Assembly: GCA_965215995.1 (NCBI GenBank)
Contig: OZ244128.1
Location: 434,001 to 498,000 of the forward strand
Length of the DNA: 64,000 bases
Reading direction: 5' to 3'
Source of the DNA: SZUA-309 sp965215995
GTDB lineage: Bacteria; Pseudomonadota; Gammaproteobacteria; Pseudomonadales; Azotimanducaceae
How positions within the stretch are numbered: position 1 is the first letter of the stretch; every line of letters begins with the position of its first letter. Below are positions 7,800-16,789 of this stretch, piece after piece. A model generated the notes under the pieces. The model searched no databases and had not been told where the DNA came from. It saw only the letters and a program-made list of their open reading frames with translations. The translations under genes were made by a program, and so were the position numbers.

Positions 7800-8183
7800 T
7801 TAAGCGGCCTCGGCAGGAGCCGCGTCGGACTCCAGTGCTGCCTTGGCCTGCTCGGCAAGTACCGCGAATGCTTCTTTCTCGTGAACTGCGAGATCAGCCA
7901 GTACTTTCCGATCCACGTCGATCGCCGCCTTCTTGAGGCCGGCGATAAATCGGGAATAGGAGAGACCGTGCTCACGGGCAGCGGCGTTGATACGCACAAC
8001 CCACAGCTGACGGAACTGACGTTTCTTCTGGCGACGATCACGGTAAGCATACTGGCCGGCCTTGATGACGGCCTGCTTCGCAACTTTGAACTGCCGGCTG
8101 CGGGCACCGTAATAGCCTTTCGCCTGCTTCAGTACCTTCTTGCGTCGTGCTCGGGACACCACACTACGTTTTGCTCGTGACAT
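7800..8183 (-). CDS. rplT: 50S ribosomal protein L20
   Basis: A 127-residue L20: MSRAKRSVVSRARRKKVLKQAKGYYGARSR, then KQAVIKAGQYAYRDRRQKKRQFRQLWVVRINAAAREHGLSYSRFI, and an Ala-rich C-terminus slightly longer than E. coli L20 (118 residues). It binds 23S rRNA early in 50S assembly. In enterobacteria and Bacillus L20 represses its own operon by binding mRNA; whether the 119-base infC-rpmI spacer (8394-8512) does so here is not shown. It follows rpmI after nine bases. Confidence 0.97.
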   Translation of the reverse strand: MSRAKRSVVSRARRKKVLKQAKGYYGARSRQFKVAKQAVIKAGQYAYRDRRQKKRQFRQLWVVRINAAAREHGLSYSRFIAGLKKAAIDVDRKVLADLAVHEKEAFAVLAEQAKAALESDAAPAEAA

Positions 8184-8192
8184 GCGGTTCTC

Positions 8193-8393
8193 CTATCGCG
8201 CCTTGTTCGGCAGCAGCTTGTCGATCATGCGGGTATCGGCGGCGGACACGTCTTCAAGTCCGCGCAGCTGACGCTTCCGCTTCGATGCTTTCTTGGTGAG
8301 GATGTGGTTACGGTTCGACTGGCGATGTTTGTAACCTTTGGCGGTGCGGCGGAAACGTTTGGCCGCGCCACGGTCTGTCTTGAGTTTCGGCAT
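8193..8393 (-). CDS. rpmI: 50S ribosomal protein L35
   Basis: A 66-residue L35: MPKLKTDRGAAKRFRRTAKGYKHRQSNRNHILTKKASKRKRQLRG. The ATG at 8393 gives the standard length and has CGGAG seven bases upstream; a longer reading from 8423 adds residues not found in L35. The 119-base infC-rpmI spacer holds an inverted repeat (CCGGT aac ACCGG) and an AACCGGTT palindrome, candidates for the L20 translational operator. Confidence 0.96.
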   Translation of the reverse strand: MPKLKTDRGAAKRFRRTAKGYKHRQSNRNHILTKKASKRKRQLRGLEDVSAADTRMIDKLLPNKAR

Positions 8394-8512
8394 TTCGAAC
8401 TCCGATTTTCTACCTGGTCTCAACCGGTTCTTAGGGAACGGCGATGCAGGTCTGGTTTAGGTTGTTGCGTCCGGTGTTACCGGCTTCTCGTTTTTCTTTC
8501 GCCAGAGGTGAT

Positions 8513-9052
8513 CTAGCGTTTCTTTTTCGAGGGCGCCATGACCATCACGACCTGGCGACCTTCGAATTTCGGCTGGGTTTCCACCACAGCCAGATCTTCG
8601 AGATCTGCTTCTATCCGGCTCATCAGCTTCATGCCGATCTCCGGGTGGACCATCTCACGTCCACGGAATCGGAGGGAGACCTTCGCCTTGTCACCATCCT
8701 CCAGGAAACGCCGCAGATTCCGCAGCTTGACCTGATAGTCGCCCTCTTCCGTGCCAGGCCGGAACTTGATCTCCTTCACCTGGATCTGCTTCTGCTTTTT
8801 ACGCTGTGCGGCCTTGGTCTTCTTCTGCTCGAACAGATGCTTGCCGTAGTCCATTACTTTGACCACCGGCGGCTCCGCATCCGGAGCGATCAGTACCAGG
8901 TCCAGCCCTGCGCGTGCGGCAGCACCGAGCGCTTCATCCCTGGAAACGACACCCACCTGCTCTCCATCCGCACCAATCAGCCGGACGTTAGTGGCCATGA
9001 TCTCTTCGTTGGTCAGAGACCGGTCGGCTCGTCTCGCGACACCTCTTTTAAT
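8513..9052 (-). CDS. infC: translation initiation factor IF-3, AUU start
   Basis: IF-3 binds the 30S subunit and checks initiator tRNA and start codon. From the ATG at 8998 the protein would be 161 residues and lack the conserved N-terminus. Reading upstream in frame from an ATT at 9052 gives MKRGVARRADRSLTNEEIMATNVRLIG, aligning with the E. coli KRVQTARPNRINGEIR...VRL segment, for 179 residues (E. coli 180). AAGGAG lies nine bases before the ATT. E. coli infC also starts with AUU, which lets IF-3 repress its own translation. Later motifs AEPPVVKVMDYGK and EIKFRPGTEEGDYQVK confirm the family. thrS, the usual upstream neighbour, is absent. Confidence 0.93.
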   Translation of the reverse strand: MKRGVARRADRSLTNEEIMATNVRLIGADGEQVGVVSRDEALGAAARAGLDLVLIAPDAEPPVVKVMDYGKHLFEQKKTKAAQRKKQKQIQVKEIKFRPGTEEGDYQVKLRNLRRFLEDGDKAKVSLRFRGREMVHPEIGMKLMSRIEADLEDLAVVETQPKFEGRQVVMVMAPSKKKR

Positions 9053-9347
9053 AGGCGTTCTCTCCTTAAATGACTCTGAATTTCTTTAAGTATCTGTTTT
9101 TACACAAACGCTAACGCGAAAACGGCCGCGGCGACCTATTCCTTTTCAGGAGCTCGCCCGACCAAACGCATATGTAAACCAACTCCCGCCGATGGGCTTG
9201 CGAGCCAACACCGACGGAGCGCGGCATTCTACTGCCACAATGACCCGCATACAAGCCCATCAGAATCTGAATCAGGTGCTAAGCCATTGTCATAGAAGGG
9301 CTATTTCTCGATCGGCAAGCCTCTGGCGGAGAGCCGACGGGCTCGGC
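9053..9347. other. intergenic region upstream of infC
   Basis: About 295 bases between infC and the acyl-CoA dehydrogenase gene, both on the minus strand. It must contain the infC promoter because thrS is not upstream. The stretch 9075-9120 is A/T-rich on the minus strand (ending in TACTTAAAGAAATTC) and is the likely promoter zone, but I could not find a convincing -35/-10 pair. No RNA gene was recognised. Confidence 0.5.
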
Positions 9348-10538
9348 TCAATCGGGAAGACCCAGCACTCGCTTGGCGATGATGTTGAGCTGCACCTCGG
9401 AAGTTCCCCCCTCAATGGAGTTCGCCTTCGAGCGCAGCCAACCCCGGGTCGTGTCGAGCTCGTTCGGCGCGAAAGGGTTGTCCTCCGAGACGGTGCCCAG
9501 ACCCTTCGTGCCCATCATGTCCAGCATCAGCTCATAGCGTCGTTTGTTCTGCTCTGTGCCGTAGTACTTGAACATGGAGGACTCTGCACCCGGCGCTTTA
9601 CCGCTGGCTGTCTCTTCCACGGAACGTCGTATGGCGTATCCATAAGCCCGATCGTTCATGCGGTGGCGCAGCACGTTCTCCCTGAGGGCAGAATCCGCAA
9701 TCCTGCCGTCTTCCATGCCAGCGTAGTCGGCAGCCAGCTCCTCGAGCGTCGCCTGCTTCTGGCTGCCCCCGCCGATGCCACCGATCATGGTACGTTCGTA
9801 CTGCAGTAGCCGCTTGGCCACGGTCCAACCCTTGCCCGGTTCACCGACCACCTGGCTTTTGGATGCCCGGGCGTCGTCAAAGAAGGTTTCACAGAACGGC
9901 GATAGGCCGCTGATCAGCAGAATGGACTTCACCGTCACCCCCGGCTGATCCATGTCGAACAGGATGAAGGTGATGCCGTCATGCTTTGGCGCATCCGGAT
10001 CCGTGCGGACCAGACAGAAGATCCAGTCCGCATGGTCTGCGCCCGAGGTCCAGATCTTCTGGCCATTGATCACGTACTCGTCGCCATCCTCCACGGCAGA
10101 CGTACGCAGGCTGGCCAGATCAGACCCTGCGCCCGGTTCGCTGTAACCCTGGCACCACCAGATCTCGCCCCGGGCAATCTTCGGCAGATGCTGCTGCTTC
10201 TGCTCTTCGGTACCAAACTCGAGCAGGGCCGGACCAATCATGCTGATACCCATGCCCACGTGTGCCGGTCGGGCGTTGATTCGACGAAGCTCCTCGGCCA
10301 GCACCAGGTTCTCTTCCTTGGAAAGACCGGCGCCACCATACTCCTTCGGCCACATGGGCACCGTGAAACCCCGCTCCGCCATGCGATCCATCCAGACCTT
10401 GGTATCCGGGTTCTTGAAAACCGCCCTGCGGCCACCGCCGGGAGATTCATCCGCCGGCATGGGTGTTCGCATGCTTGCCGGACAGTTCTCTTCGAGCCAG
10501 TCCCGGACTTCGTCTCTGAATGCGCTCAGATCGCTCAC
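9348..10538 (-). CDS. acyl-CoA dehydrogenase family protein
   Basis: A 396-residue flavoprotein of the acyl-CoA dehydrogenase fold. The order is N-terminal helical domain, ARGEIWWCQGYSEPGAGSDLASLRT (the FAD/acyl-binding loop), VINGQKIWTSGADHADWIFCLVRTD (beta domain), then the C-terminal helical domain ending EGGTSEVQLNIIAKRVLGLPD, the FAD-contacting region. Members oxidise acyl-CoAs to 2-enoyl-CoAs with ETF as acceptor; the exact substrate is not evident. Start is GTG at 10538 with CAGGAG upstream. Divergent from the GPH transporter across a 99-base gap. Confidence 0.92.
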   Translation of the reverse strand: MSDLSAFRDEVRDWLEENCPASMRTPMPADESPGGGRRAVFKNPDTKVWMDRMAERGFTVPMWPKEYGGAGLSKEENLVLAEELRRINARPAHVGMGISMIGPALLEFGTEEQKQQHLPKIARGEIWWCQGYSEPGAGSDLASLRTSAVEDGDEYVINGQKIWTSGADHADWIFCLVRTDPDAPKHDGITFILFDMDQPGVTVKSILLISGLSPFCETFFDDARASKSQVVGEPGKGWTVAKRLLQYERTMIGGIGGGSQKQATLEELAADYAGMEDGRIADSALRENVLRHRMNDRAYGYAIRRSVEETASGKAPGAESSMFKYYGTEQNKRRYELMLDMMGTKGLGTVSEDNPFAPNELDTTRGWLRSKANSIEGGTSEVQLNIIAKRVLGLPD

Positions 10539-10637
10539 GACATACTCCTGAATGTGCCAAGCCGGCCATTTTAGCTCAGCAACCCATCTTGTGCTGCCCG
10601 CGGGTTACCCCTATCTTCCTTGCCAAGGGGAGTAACT

Positions 10638-12236
10638 ATGTCTGAGAACCAGGCTACGGGATCGTCTGCGTCCGCTGCGACTGAAGGAGAGCAGGGCGCG
10701 TCCGCCGACAGTCAGCGCACACTCACGTCCTGGCAGCTGGCCTCCTACGGCGCGCCGGCCATGCCGCTGTCCATGGTGGCACTGCCCATGGCCGTGTACC
10801 TGCCAGCCGTTTATGCCGATGCGGAAGGCTTCGGTCTGGGCCTTGCCTTCGTCGGGCTGGTGATGATGCTTTCGCGGATCTTCGACGGCATCACCGATCC
10901 GCTGATCGGCTTCATATCCGATCGAATACGCACGCCATGGGGCCGGAGAAAACCTTTCGTGGTGATCGGCACGCCGATCTACATCGCCGGCATCTGCCTG
11001 CTGTTCATTCCACCTATCGAGTTCGGCGAGGTCACGTTCCTCGGACTGACCTTCAACAGCGGTTACCCTTGGATGCTGATGGCGCTGATCATCACGTACG
11101 TGGGCGCAACGGTGAAGGATGTGCCCTATTCGGCCTGGGGCGGCGAGCTCACCACCAACTACAACGAGCGAACGCTGGTCACCAGCTGGCGGGAAGGCTT
11201 CTCGGTGACCGGTTCTCTGATCGGCGCTTTTACACCCACGATCATCCTGTTTTTCGGTTACGACAAGCCGGTGGACGCCGTCTATTTCCTATCGCTGGCC
11301 ATCGCTTTCGTCATGCCGGTCCTGGTTGCGAACTGCGTGATATCGACCCCGGAGCACAAGGTGGTGGAAAGGCGGGCAGAGCGACTGCCGCTGAAGGAGA
11401 GCTTCCGCTATGTCTGGCAGAACGAGTCCTACCGGCGGTTGATCATCATCTTCCTGTTCTCGAACATCGGCTCGGCAATGACGAACACGTTGTCGTTCTT
11501 CTTCGTCAAGCACGTGTTGCTGGCCGGTGATCTCTACGGCCTTTACCTCGCGCCCTACTTCGTCTCCCAGGTAATCGCCATTCCGCTCTGGTTCAAGCTT
11601 TCGCGGAAGATCGGCAAGCACCGGGCCACCATGGTCGCCATCGGCTGGTACTCGCTCTGGTCCTGCTTCATTCCGTTGATTGCCATCGCGCCGATGGTCT
11701 GGTTCGATGCGTTCGAGATTCCGCGGCTGCTCACCTTCCTGCCAGCAGAAACCTACGCCAGCGTGGTTGCGTACTTCGAAGGCATTCCCACCGGCAAGTT
11801 CCTTTTCTTCATCCTTATCATGTGCCTGAAAGGCAGCTCCATCGGCGCGCTCTCCGCCCTGCCTTACGCCATGGCAGCAGACGTGGTGGATGTGGACGAA
11901 GCCCAGACCGGCAAGCGTCAGGGCGGCGCTTACTTCTCCATCTGGCTCATGGTGCGGAAACTCGCCTACGCGCTCGGGCTGCTGGTCGGAACGAACATGG
12001 TGGTGATCTTCGGCTTCGACTCGCTGGCGGATCCCCTCAACACCACCAACACGGCCTTCGCACTGCTCATGCTGGCCTGTTGTTACTCGGTGGTACCGGC
12101 AATCTTCAAGTTCGTGGCCATGCCGCTATTGTGGAACTACTCCCTCACCGAAGAGAAGGTGAAGGAGATCCAGTCCAGCATGTCATCGGGACCCGGCCCC
12201 GACGCAGCGTCTCAACCTTCGCCGCCAACGGGCTGA
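10638..12236 (+). CDS. MFS transporter, GPH (glycoside-pentoside-hexuronide) type
   Basis: A 532-residue inner-membrane protein with about 12 membrane segments. The GPH signature is present: FDGITDPLIGFISDRIRTPWGRRKPFVVIG between helices 2 and 3. Family members are usually cation symporters for sugars, but related proteins in lipid-degrading proteobacteria occur beside acyl-CoA dehydrogenases, as here. A polar Ser/Ala/Gln-rich N-terminus of about 35 residues precedes the first helix. I chose the ATG at 10638, preceded by GGGGAG. Substrate unknown. Confidence 0.88.
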   Translation: MSENQATGSSASAATEGEQGASADSQRTLTSWQLASYGAPAMPLSMVALPMAVYLPAVYADAEGFGLGLAFVGLVMMLSRIFDGITDPLIGFISDRIRTPWGRRKPFVVIGTPIYIAGICLLFIPPIEFGEVTFLGLTFNSGYPWMLMALIITYVGATVKDVPYSAWGGELTTNYNERTLVTSWREGFSVTGSLIGAFTPTIILFFGYDKPVDAVYFLSLAIAFVMPVLVANCVISTPEHKVVERRAERLPLKESFRYVWQNESYRRLIIIFLFSNIGSAMTNTLSFFFVKHVLLAGDLYGLYLAPYFVSQVIAIPLWFKLSRKIGKHRATMVAIGWYSLWSCFIPLIAIAPMVWFDAFEIPRLLTFLPAETYASVVAYFEGIPTGKFLFFILIMCLKGSSIGALSALPYAMAADVVDVDEAQTGKRQGGAYFSIWLMVRKLAYALGLLVGTNMVVIFGFDSLADPLNTTNTAFALLMLACCYSVVPAIFKFVAMPLLWNYSLTEEKVKEIQSSMSSGPGPDAASQPSPPTG

Positions 12237-12264
12237 CGATCAGGCAATATCTTTATCCGGCAGT

Positions 12265-13659
12265 TCATGCCAGCCCGGCGATTTTCTTCACCGCTACGCA
12301 GAAAGCGGCCACTGCCTCGGTCAGATCCCGGCGCCGCTCCTCACCCGCGCTCTCGGAAAAGCAGAATGAGATCCTCAGCTGATCGTAGCCCGCGGCCGGG
12401 TTCCGCACCCGGGCATCCGGCGGGTAGAAGTCATACATAGGGATCACCACCAAGCCGTACTCCGCCACCATCTGCTCTATGAACTCGTCATCCGTGCGCA
12501 CCTCACTGTCGAGGAACGTGAATACGGAGAAAAAACCGGCATCCGGCACGGTCCAATGAAAGTGATCCTTATGCGCACCGAGCTCCGATTCGAATCCATC
12601 CAGCAGGATCTGCCGGTTTTCCCGGTAAACGCCGAGCTTGCCCTCGGCGACCGGCCACAATGAGGTGCGCTCGGTGAAATCCGCTTCGTGCAGCAACGCC
12701 TCGAAGCCGCGGATAGCGGCAGGATTCGGGAACAGTATGTCCGCGCTTGCCTGCACCAGCGCCAACTCCGCCAGCGTCGCAGTGGCGCCATCAGCAATGC
12801 TGAGCTCCGCCTCGGAATAGAGATAGGCAACACGCGGTCCCGGAAAACCGATCTTCGAACCGGTGAACAGATGCACGGTCTGGGCTGGATCCAGGGCAAA
12901 AAACGGGCTCACCCGCTCGGCTTCCTCAGCAAAGTTGATGTAGAGATAGGGTGCATCTTCTACGATCAGTATCCCTTCGCGCCGGGCGATCTCGAGAATC
13001 TCGAGCCGCCGCGCCTCGGAAAAGGAGAAGCCTGCAGGGTTATGGCCGTCCGGCACGGTGTAGTAGAACGGGACCAGGTTACCGGCGGCACGGGCTGCAT
13101 GAATCTGGCCTTCGAACGCTGATGGCAGCGGACCCTCGTCATCCATCTCCACGCTGAAGATACTCGCATGCTGACAGAGCGTCGCACGGGCCATGAAGCC
13201 CGCGTAGGTGGGTGCGTCCGTGATGTAGGCAATGGGGCTGCCGGCATGCTCGAACAGTGAGCAGATCAGACTGATGCCACCTGTTGCACCCACCGTCGGC
13301 ACCAGACAGTCCGGCCGCATGGTCACACCCCAGTCGTTGCCGTAAATACGCGCAAAGGTCTCTCGGGTGCTCAACGGGCCGAGGGTATCACCGTAGGAGA
13401 AAGATTCCCTGAGATGCTCGGGTAAGGCATCAGGGTCGTTCTGCCCTTCCTGTTCGGTGAGATGAGCGAGATAGGCTGCTTCATGAGCAATGAAGCCACG
13501 CGGATCGGTCACTTCCGGGTGCGGATAACCTGCACCCAGATGATGGATCTTGAGCCCTTTGTCCTGAGCGACCTTGCGCAGTCTGGGCAGGGACGCTGAC
13601 ATCTTCCGGGTCACCGATACGGGTTGCCGGACAACGCCCGGCGCGTTCAGGTTAGTCAC
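12265..13659 (-). CDS. PLP-dependent class I/II aminotransferase-like protein
   Basis: About 464 residues with the fold type I aminotransferase pattern: GYPHPEVTDPRGF, PTVGATGGISLICSLFEHAGSPIAYITDAPTYAGF, DGHNPAGFSFSEARRLEILEIARREGILIVEDAPYLYINF (the Asp that holds the PLP pyridine N), and FTGSKIGFPGPRVAYLY with the PLP Lys in GSK. It resembles MocR-type or 2-aminoadipate aminotransferase domains; substrate unknown. The frame is open up to 13965, but that part overlaps rsgA antisense and looks non-coding. The GTG at 13659 has GAGAAGAG upstream; the ATG at 13602 is the alternative. Confidence 0.85.
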   Translation of the reverse strand: MTNLNAPGVVRQPVSVTRKMSASLPRLRKVAQDKGLKIHHLGAGYPHPEVTDPRGFIAHEAAYLAHLTEQEGQNDPDALPEHLRESFSYGDTLGPLSTRETFARIYGNDWGVTMRPDCLVPTVGATGGISLICSLFEHAGSPIAYITDAPTYAGFMARATLCQHASIFSVEMDDEGPLPSAFEGQIHAARAAGNLVPFYYTVPDGHNPAGFSFSEARRLEILEIARREGILIVEDAPYLYINFAEEAERVSPFFALDPAQTVHLFTGSKIGFPGPRVAYLYSEAELSIADGATATLAELALVQASADILFPNPAAIRGFEALLHEADFTERTSLWPVAEGKLGVYRENRQILLDGFESELGAHKDHFHWTVPDAGFFSVFTFLDSEVRTDDEFIEQMVAEYGLVVIPMYDFYPPDARVRNPAAGYDQLRISFCFSESAGEERRRDLTEAVAAFCVAVKKIAGLA

Positions 13660-13720
13660 TGCTGATTCTCTTCTCTGGCACCGCGTCTCTGGCTTTGCCT
13701 CTCTGGCAACGCGGCACCTG

Positions 13721-14791
13721 TCACTCCCGCTTCTTGTGGGAATTTTCCTGGTGCTGCTTGACCATCTTGGCGAACTGCCGCGATCGCGCATGGCGCTCGG
13801 CCACCGTTTCCGTGTTGTACATCTCTTCGCGGCGGAGCTTACGATAACTGTCGAGCCGCCGCTCATCCAGCACCCCGGACTCGATCGCTGTCCGAACCGC
13901 ACAGCCGGGTTCTGTTTCGTGAGCACAATCGTTGAACCGGCATTGCTCCGCCAGCGACTCCACATCCGAAAAAGCGGACTGGATCCCGGACTCCGCTTCC
14001 GTGATGCCGAGCTCTCGCATGCCGGGGCTGTCTAGCAGCAGCCCACCCCCTTCCAGCAGGTGCAGCGAACGATGCGTGGTGGTGTGACGGCCCTTGCCAT
14101 CGTCCTCCCGGATACTGCCCGTCGCCTGCACCTCCGCCCCGGCCAGGCTGTTGATCAGCGTTGACTTGCCGACGCCCGATGAGCCGAGCAACGTGATGGT
14201 CTGGCCCGGAACGCACCAGGCGCGAAGCGGTTCCAGATCCTCATCGGCCAGCGCGTTCACCACCTCGATGACGAGCTCCCGGCTGAGGCTCATGGCCCTA
14301 TCCCGGTAGCTGTCCGCGTCGTCGGTCAGATCAGCCTTGGTCAGCACGACGACGGGTTGCACGCCGGCATCCATGGCCAGTGTGAGATACCGCTCCATTC
14401 TGGCCAAATTGAATTCTTCGTTACAGGAGCTGACCAGAAACATCACATCCACATTGGCAGCGATAAGCTGTACGTCGCCAGGCTTGTTGACGCTCATCCG
14501 TTTCAAAAGACTCTTGCGCTCGAGCAGGCGCTCAATAGCACCACTCTCGGGATTGAACAGCACCCAGTCACCCACGGTGGGCCGGTCTTCCGGCGAGCCC
14601 TGAAACCACCTACCCCCGAGTGGCACGTCCAGTTCCCGGCCACCCGCCTCCCCCTCGAAGCGCAGACGCAGGCCGGTCCGCTGCACCTCGAAGACCCGAG
14701 CCGGCAGTAGGGTTTCCATCTCTTCCAAGGTGACCTGCTGCTGGAACGCGGGCGTCCAGCCGAGATCGGTCAGGGAGACCGCATCACTCAT
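13721..14791 (-). CDS. rsgA: small ribosomal subunit biogenesis GTPase RsgA
   Basis: A 356-residue circularly permuted GTPase. An OB-fold domain comes first (VFEVQRTGLRLRFEGEAGGRELDVPLGGRWF), then the G4 motif TKAD before the P-loop GSSGVGKSTLINSLAG, G3 DSPG, and a C-terminal zinc knuckle with C-x-H-x-C spacing (CRFNDCAHETEPGC). It assists late 30S maturation. The order G4-G1-G3 is diagnostic. It starts six bases after the metallohydrolase gene stops. Confidence 0.95.
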   Translation of the reverse strand: MSDAVSLTDLGWTPAFQQQVTLEEMETLLPARVFEVQRTGLRLRFEGEAGGRELDVPLGGRWFQGSPEDRPTVGDWVLFNPESGAIERLLERKSLLKRMSVNKPGDVQLIAANVDVMFLVSSCNEEFNLARMERYLTLAMDAGVQPVVVLTKADLTDDADSYRDRAMSLSRELVIEVVNALADEDLEPLRAWCVPGQTITLLGSSGVGKSTLINSLAGAEVQATGSIREDDGKGRHTTTHRSLHLLEGGGLLLDSPGMRELGITEAESGIQSAFSDVESLAEQCRFNDCAHETEPGCAVRTAIESGVLDERRLDSYRKLRREEMYNTETVAERHARSRQFAKMVKQHQENSHKKRE

Positions 14792-14797
14792 GGGCGA

Positions 14798-15562
14798 CTA
14801 CTCATGCAGCAGGAGCGGCAGATAGGCGTCCAACTCTTCCCGCCGCGACTCCCAGTCCGGCATGTGTCTGCGCATGAGCGCATAGAATCGGTGGCTGTGG
14901 TCGTGGTGGACCAGGTGGCAGAGCTCGTGCAGCACCACGTAATCGATCAGCCGTTCCGGCACCTTGACGAGGTGCGTATTCAGAACGATCCTGCCGGATG
15001 CAGAGCAGCTGCCCCACTGACTGCGCATGAAGCGCACCCGCCACTCCCCGCACCAGGTCGCGAGCCAGGGCAGATCCCTCAATCTGTGCAGGCTTTCGGA
15101 AAAGAGCCGCTCTGCCTCTTTCTTGTACCAGCGGTCGATGGCTTTCTTGACCAGCCGCGCATTCGTATCCGGCAGCCGCACGACGATGCTGCCAACAATG
15201 CCGCGCACGTCCTGAAAGAGACGTTGCTGTGATTCCCGCTCCTTACGGGTAACCCGGCGCGGACCCACCTGCACGTTGAGCTCGTAGGCCTCGCCGAGAT
15301 ACTGGAGCAGCTCGCCATCACCGTATCTGGGCGGGCTGACGCAGCGGGCGTCTTCCTGCACCGAAGCCAGCCGGTGCCGGAGCCAGCGCCCGTGCTCCGC
15401 CACCACGCAGGCCAGATCATCAAAGGTGACCTCCATGGGTGCCTCGAGAATCACCAGACCGGCCGGATCGAAAGCAAGCCCGATCCGTGTCTTGCGCCGG
15501 CTGCTGCGACGGACCTCCACCTCGATGGAGTCGATGGTCAACCGTTCGCTCAGAATTCCCAA
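14798..15562 (-). CDS. YgjP/DUF45-type metal-dependent hydrolase
   Basis: A 254-residue protein of the SprT-like/DUF45 group. The zincin motif HELCHLVHHDHSHRFY is near the C-terminus, preceded by WGSCSASGRIVLNTHLVKVPERLIDYVVL. E. coli YgjP of this family hydrolyses nucleoside triphosphates such as UTP; others are uncharacterised. Its start overlaps the end of the acetyltransferase gene by 13 bases, and it lies six bases before rsgA, so all three are probably co-transcribed. Confidence 0.88.
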   Translation of the reverse strand: MGILSERLTIDSIEVEVRRSSRRKTRIGLAFDPAGLVILEAPMEVTFDDLACVVAEHGRWLRHRLASVQEDARCVSPPRYGDGELLQYLGEAYELNVQVGPRRVTRKERESQQRLFQDVRGIVGSIVVRLPDTNARLVKKAIDRWYKKEAERLFSESLHRLRDLPWLATWCGEWRVRFMRSQWGSCSASGRIVLNTHLVKVPERLIDYVVLHELCHLVHHDHSHRFYALMRRHMPDWESRREELDAYLPLLLHE

Positions 15563-16770
15563 GAGGTGGTCATCCTGGGTAAGCAGAACGCGGAATCAAG
15601 CTGCCGGACCAGCTCATCTGGTGCCGCGAAATCGGGCGCGACGAGCTGTTCCGTGGCGCTGGCTATTCCGAAAAACAAACGACTGAACGTATTTATGCTG
15701 GCGGTCAGCGTGGGCAGGCCGGTTCGGGATCCCGCCTGGGCAGCCGATCGTTCGCCGATCCGGACCACGTACTCGCCGCCAGCACCCTGCCAGCCATCCT
15801 CACCGAGGAACGCCTTGACCGGATCGGTCAGCAGCAGATTGAATTCGAACGCCGACCCAGGCCAGCTGAACCGATCCAGACAGGCGCTCACATCGAGCAA
15901 TCGAACCTGCCACCAGGCGGCACTTCGATGAACGTTCTCGAAGGTAGATCTGTAGGTGTTGCGCCGATTGCGGAACGGTTGCTGCAGGAGGGTCTGCAGC
16001 TGCACGTGCGCCGGTTCCTGCATAACAAAGCTCGACACCTGATCGCCAAGCGAGCGGATCAGCGCCAATAGCTCCATGAGCTCATCCAGGCTGCGGTAAG
16101 CCATGAAGGTGATCTCATAGGGACCGTGCTCGTCCTTGGCCTCGGCCCAGAAAAAATGGCTGAGCTTCTTACCGTCGAAGTAGCCGAGACCGAAGCCGTT
16201 GTCGTGCCAGCCGAGCTCACCTTTCATGAGTACCGGCGGATCGAGCACCACGGCCCCGTGATGCTTCATGCGCCCGACCATGGCGCTGTGCACATCGGCC
16301 CAGTCGTCCTTCGTCAGCCGGGCAGGCACTCGAAACGGTGCGTCCACCTGCAAGGTAGTGGGATCAAAACGGATCGTGTGCTCGTAGGCGCCGGTACCGA
16401 AGCCGACCTGATCGTAAAATCCCTGATCGAACATTCCGAGAGCCGCCACTTCCGCGCCTTCCTCGGCAGCAGTAGCCAGCTGCTGTGCGGTCATCACCCG
16501 GGCAAAGCCCTGCTTGCGGGCGATGCGGCTGGTGGTGACCGCCGTCACCGCGCACAGCTTCAACGGTTGGGTGAGGTGATGAATCGAGCCCGGAACCGTA
16601 TGCACCTGACATTCCGGGGTGCCGTTCAGGCAGCCGACGATGCACCGCCCGGTGCCTAAGAAATCCTTGACGAATCCTGCCTGGGATTCGTTCTCAACCC
16701 AGCCGCATTCATACCAGATGCGCTCGACCGCCCGAATATCCTCCTTGGGATCGAAAGGCCGGATATCCAT
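15550..16770 (-). CDS. Eis-like GNAT acetyltransferase
   Basis: About 406 residues. The N-terminal GNAT domain has VTAVTTSRIARKQGFARVMTAQQL, the acetyl-CoA binding loop (R/Q-x-x-G-x-A). A second, degenerate GNAT-like half follows, and the C-terminus (GLPTLTASINTFSRLFFGIASATEQL) resembles the SCP2-like domain of the Eis/DUF4111 architecture. Eis proteins acetylate amines on antibiotics or proteins; the substrate here is unknown. I chose the ATG at 16770 (MDIRPFDPKED); upstream in-frame residues overlap the MaoC end. Confidence 0.8.
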   Translation of the reverse strand: MDIRPFDPKEDIRAVERIWYECGWVENESQAGFVKDFLGTGRCIVGCLNGTPECQVHTVPGSIHHLTQPLKLCAVTAVTTSRIARKQGFARVMTAQQLATAAEEGAEVAALGMFDQGFYDQVGFGTGAYEHTIRFDPTTLQVDAPFRVPARLTKDDWADVHSAMVGRMKHHGAVVLDPPVLMKGELGWHDNGFGLGYFDGKKLSHFFWAEAKDEHGPYEITFMAYRSLDELMELLALIRSLGDQVSSFVMQEPAHVQLQTLLQQPFRNRRNTYRSTFENVHRSAAWWQVRLLDVSACLDRFSWPGSAFEFNLLLTDPVKAFLGEDGWQGAGGEYVVRIGERSAAQAGSRTGLPTLTASINTFSRLFFGIASATEQLVAPDFAAPDELVRQLDSAFCLPRMTTSWEF

Positions 16771-16789
16771 CAGGTATGCCTGCTCATCA

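Noticed and set aside
13660..13720. Three copies of TCTCTGGC spaced about 20 bases apart
   Set aside because: Short, imperfectly spaced and only 60 bases long; not a CRISPR or a clear regulatory repeat.
13660..13965. N-terminal extension of the aminotransferase frame to 13965
   Set aside because: It overlaps the conserved end of rsgA in antisense; the encoded residues (basic, low complexity) do not resemble an aminotransferase.
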